From Maricaulis sp965228215 (GTDB lineage: Bacteria > Pseudomonadota > Alphaproteobacteria > Caulobacterales > Maricaulaceae), in the NCBI GenBank assembly GCA_965228215.1, contig OZ245800.1:62001-126000 (forward strand): DNA of 64,000 nt. Direction: 5' to 3'. Positions within the stretch are counted from its first letter, which is position 1. Each line of letters begins with the position of its first letter. Under the pieces are notes generated by a model. It saw only the letters and a program-made list of their open reading frames with translations. It was not told where the DNA came from and made no database searches. This document shows positions 62,902-64,000 of the stretch, piece after piece. The position numbers were made by a program, and so were the translations under genes.

Positions 62902-64000
62902 CTAGGCCAGTTTGAGCCCGGCCTCGCTGAGATCCGCACCTGCCGCCTCGCCGGCCTCACTCTGGCGTTTCCACATCGAGGCGTAGAGACCGTCCATGGC
63001 CAGGAGTTCGGCGTGCGTGCCCTGTTCGGCCAGCTTGCCTGCCTCCAGCACGAAAATCCGGTCTGCGGTGGCGATGGTGGACAGGCGGTGAGCCACGGCG
63101 ATCGTGGTCCGGCCTCGAGCGGCTTCGCTGAGGGCCGCCTGGACTTCCTTCTCGGTCTGGCTGTCGAGGGCAGACGTTGCCTCGTCCAGCACCAGGACTG
63201 CCGGATCCTTGAGAATGGCTCGGGCCACGCCGACGCGTTGCTTCTCTCCGCCAGAGAGTTTGAGTCCGCGTTCGCCGACCAGCGTATCGAGACCGTCCGG
63301 CAAGCTTTTGACGAATTCGCCCAGCTTGGCGCGGTCCAGCGCCGCCATGACCTCGCCCTCATCGGCATCCGGCTTGCCGTAGACCACATTGGCGCGAAGC
63401 GTGTCGTTGAACAGCACGACGTCCTGCGGCACCAGGCCCATCGCATCGCGGACCGTGTCCTGTTCCAGGCTGCGCAGGTCCTGGCCATCCAGGCGCACCG
63501 AACCCGTCTCCGGGTCATAGAAACGGAAGAGAAGCCGCAGCAGGGTCGACTTGCCCGCCCCGGACGGACCACACACGCCGACGAAACTACCCGCCGGGAT
63601 ATCCAGGCTCAGATCCTCGACCGAGCGGGCGCGTCCGTCATGGGTGAAGCTGACACCCTCCAGGGTGACAGCACCGCCATTGAGCTTGAGCGGGACAGCA
63701 TTGTCGGCGTCGGCGATGTCCGGGGTGATGGCGAGCGTCTCGAACATGCGTTCCATGTCGACGGCGCCCTGTTTGATCTCCCGATAGGCCCAGCCAAGAA
63801 TGTTCAGCGGCTGGTAGAGCTGCATGAGGATGAGCGTCACCGCGGCAATATCACCGGGCTGCAGAACGCCGGTCCAGGCCTTCCAGCCCGCCGTCAGCGC
63901 CATGGCCAGCAGGCCGAGATTCATCACCAGGGCCTGGGCGCCATTGAGCAGGGCCAGCGAGCTCTGCGACTTGGTCGCGGCGTCGGCGTATTTCACGAGG
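62902..64000 (-). CDS. Atm1-type ABC exporter, C-terminal part (5' truncated by window)
   Basis: At least 366 residues. It covers the last membrane helices (GDIAAVTLILMQLYQPLNILGWAYREIKQGAVDMERMF, the Atm1 family signature) and the complete ATPase: Walker A GPSGAGKST, Q-loop LVPQDVVLFND, signature LSGGEKQR, Walker B VLVLDEATSALD, H-loop AVAHRLSTI. Atm1-like exporters move glutathione-linked Fe-S or metal species across the inner membrane. The N-terminus lies beyond the window edge. Confidence 0.9.
   Translation of the reverse strand, partial: LVKYADAATKSQSSLALLNGAQALVMNLGLLAMALTAGWKAWTGVLQPGDIAAVTLILMQLYQPLNILGWAYREIKQGAVDMERMFETLAITPDIADADNAVPLKLNGGAVTLEGVSFTHDGRARSVEDLSLDIPAGSFVGVCGPSGAGKSTLLRLLFRFYDPETGSVRLDGQDLRSLEQDTVRDAMGLVPQDVVLFNDTLRANVVYGKPDADEGEVMAALDRAKLGEFVKSLPDGLDTLVGERGLKLSGGEKQRVGVARAILKDPAVLVLDEATSALDSQTEKEVQAALSEAARGRTTIAVAHRLSTIATADRIFVLEAGKLAEQGTHAELLAMDGLYASMWKRQSEAGEAAGADLSEAGLKLA

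Overview
This 64 kb window is a chromosomal segment of a GC-rich alphaproteobacterium, most likely from the Caulobacterales/Maricaulales/Hyphomonadaceae group. The evidence is a PopZ polar organiser beside valS and a TolC-type porin, a SPOR-nagZ-scpAB-tatABC-serS-surE-pcm block in the order known from dimorphic alphaproteobacteria, alphaproteobacterial SOS boxes (GTTC-N7-GTTC), and CtrA-like and CcrM (GANTC) sites in intergenic DNA. No rRNA, insertion sequence, integrase, prophage or CRISPR array was seen. Coding density is high and most genes are housekeeping or conserved accessory genes.

Layout. 1-5.5 kb: a truncated Kelch-like protein, an EEP-family phosphohydrolase, a tightly overlapping operon (PLP decarboxylase, SDR-DoxX, DUF2269) and a secreted protein. 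5.5-9.2 kb: divergent ssb and uvrA whose spacer carries one SOS box on each side. 9.2-15 kb: three tandem paralogous membrane proteins, then two tandem paralogous secreted TPR plus TonB_C proteins. 15-20.3 kb: trmFO, an SDR, a catalytically degenerate squalene/phytoene-synthase homologue, sodB and a secreted serine hydrolase whose Shine-Dalgarno lies in a 12-bp hairpin. 20.3-35.2 kb (almost all minus strand): a PuuD-like membrane protein, then the envelope, export and chromosome block secF-secD-yajC, NlpD-like, HAD, pcm, surE, serS, tatC-B-A, scpB-A, nagZ, SPOR, dgt. 35.2-43.6 kb: A-type Fe-S carrier, small membrane proteins, nitroreductase, a secreted gluzincin-like protein, xthA and two copies of a (small secreted protein + DUF2145) module. 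43.6-50 kb: valS, popZ, tolC and a second Pcm-like methyltransferase. 50.2-55.4 kb: two tRNA-Cys, an SDR, a light-repair cluster (Fe-S photolyase, DUF2256 zinc ribbon, class I photolyase), a DUF962 protein, a 419-bp non-coding interval with a CtrA box and an orphan terminator (candidate sRNA), and tRNA-Asn. 55.5-64 kb: an RND efflux adaptor and pump, a fused aconitase X, a small unknown protein, a SET-domain protein and a truncated Atm1-type ABC exporter.

How the parts fit. Protein export (Sec accessory SecDF-YajC and Tat), cell-wall turnover (NagZ, SPOR, NlpD-like), chromosome organisation (ScpAB, PopZ) and protein repair (Pcm) sit together, as expected for the lineage. Two light or damage responses appear: SOS control of ssb and uvrA, and a two-photolyase cluster. 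TolC is the only outer-membrane efflux channel here and could serve the RND pump encoded 7 kb away. The least-explained pieces are the 54.9-55.2 kb intergenic region, the duplicated DUF2145 modules (which look like permuted papain-like enzymes), the triplicated membrane family at 9-12 kb and a palindromic operator motif shared by tolC and the second DUF2145 module.
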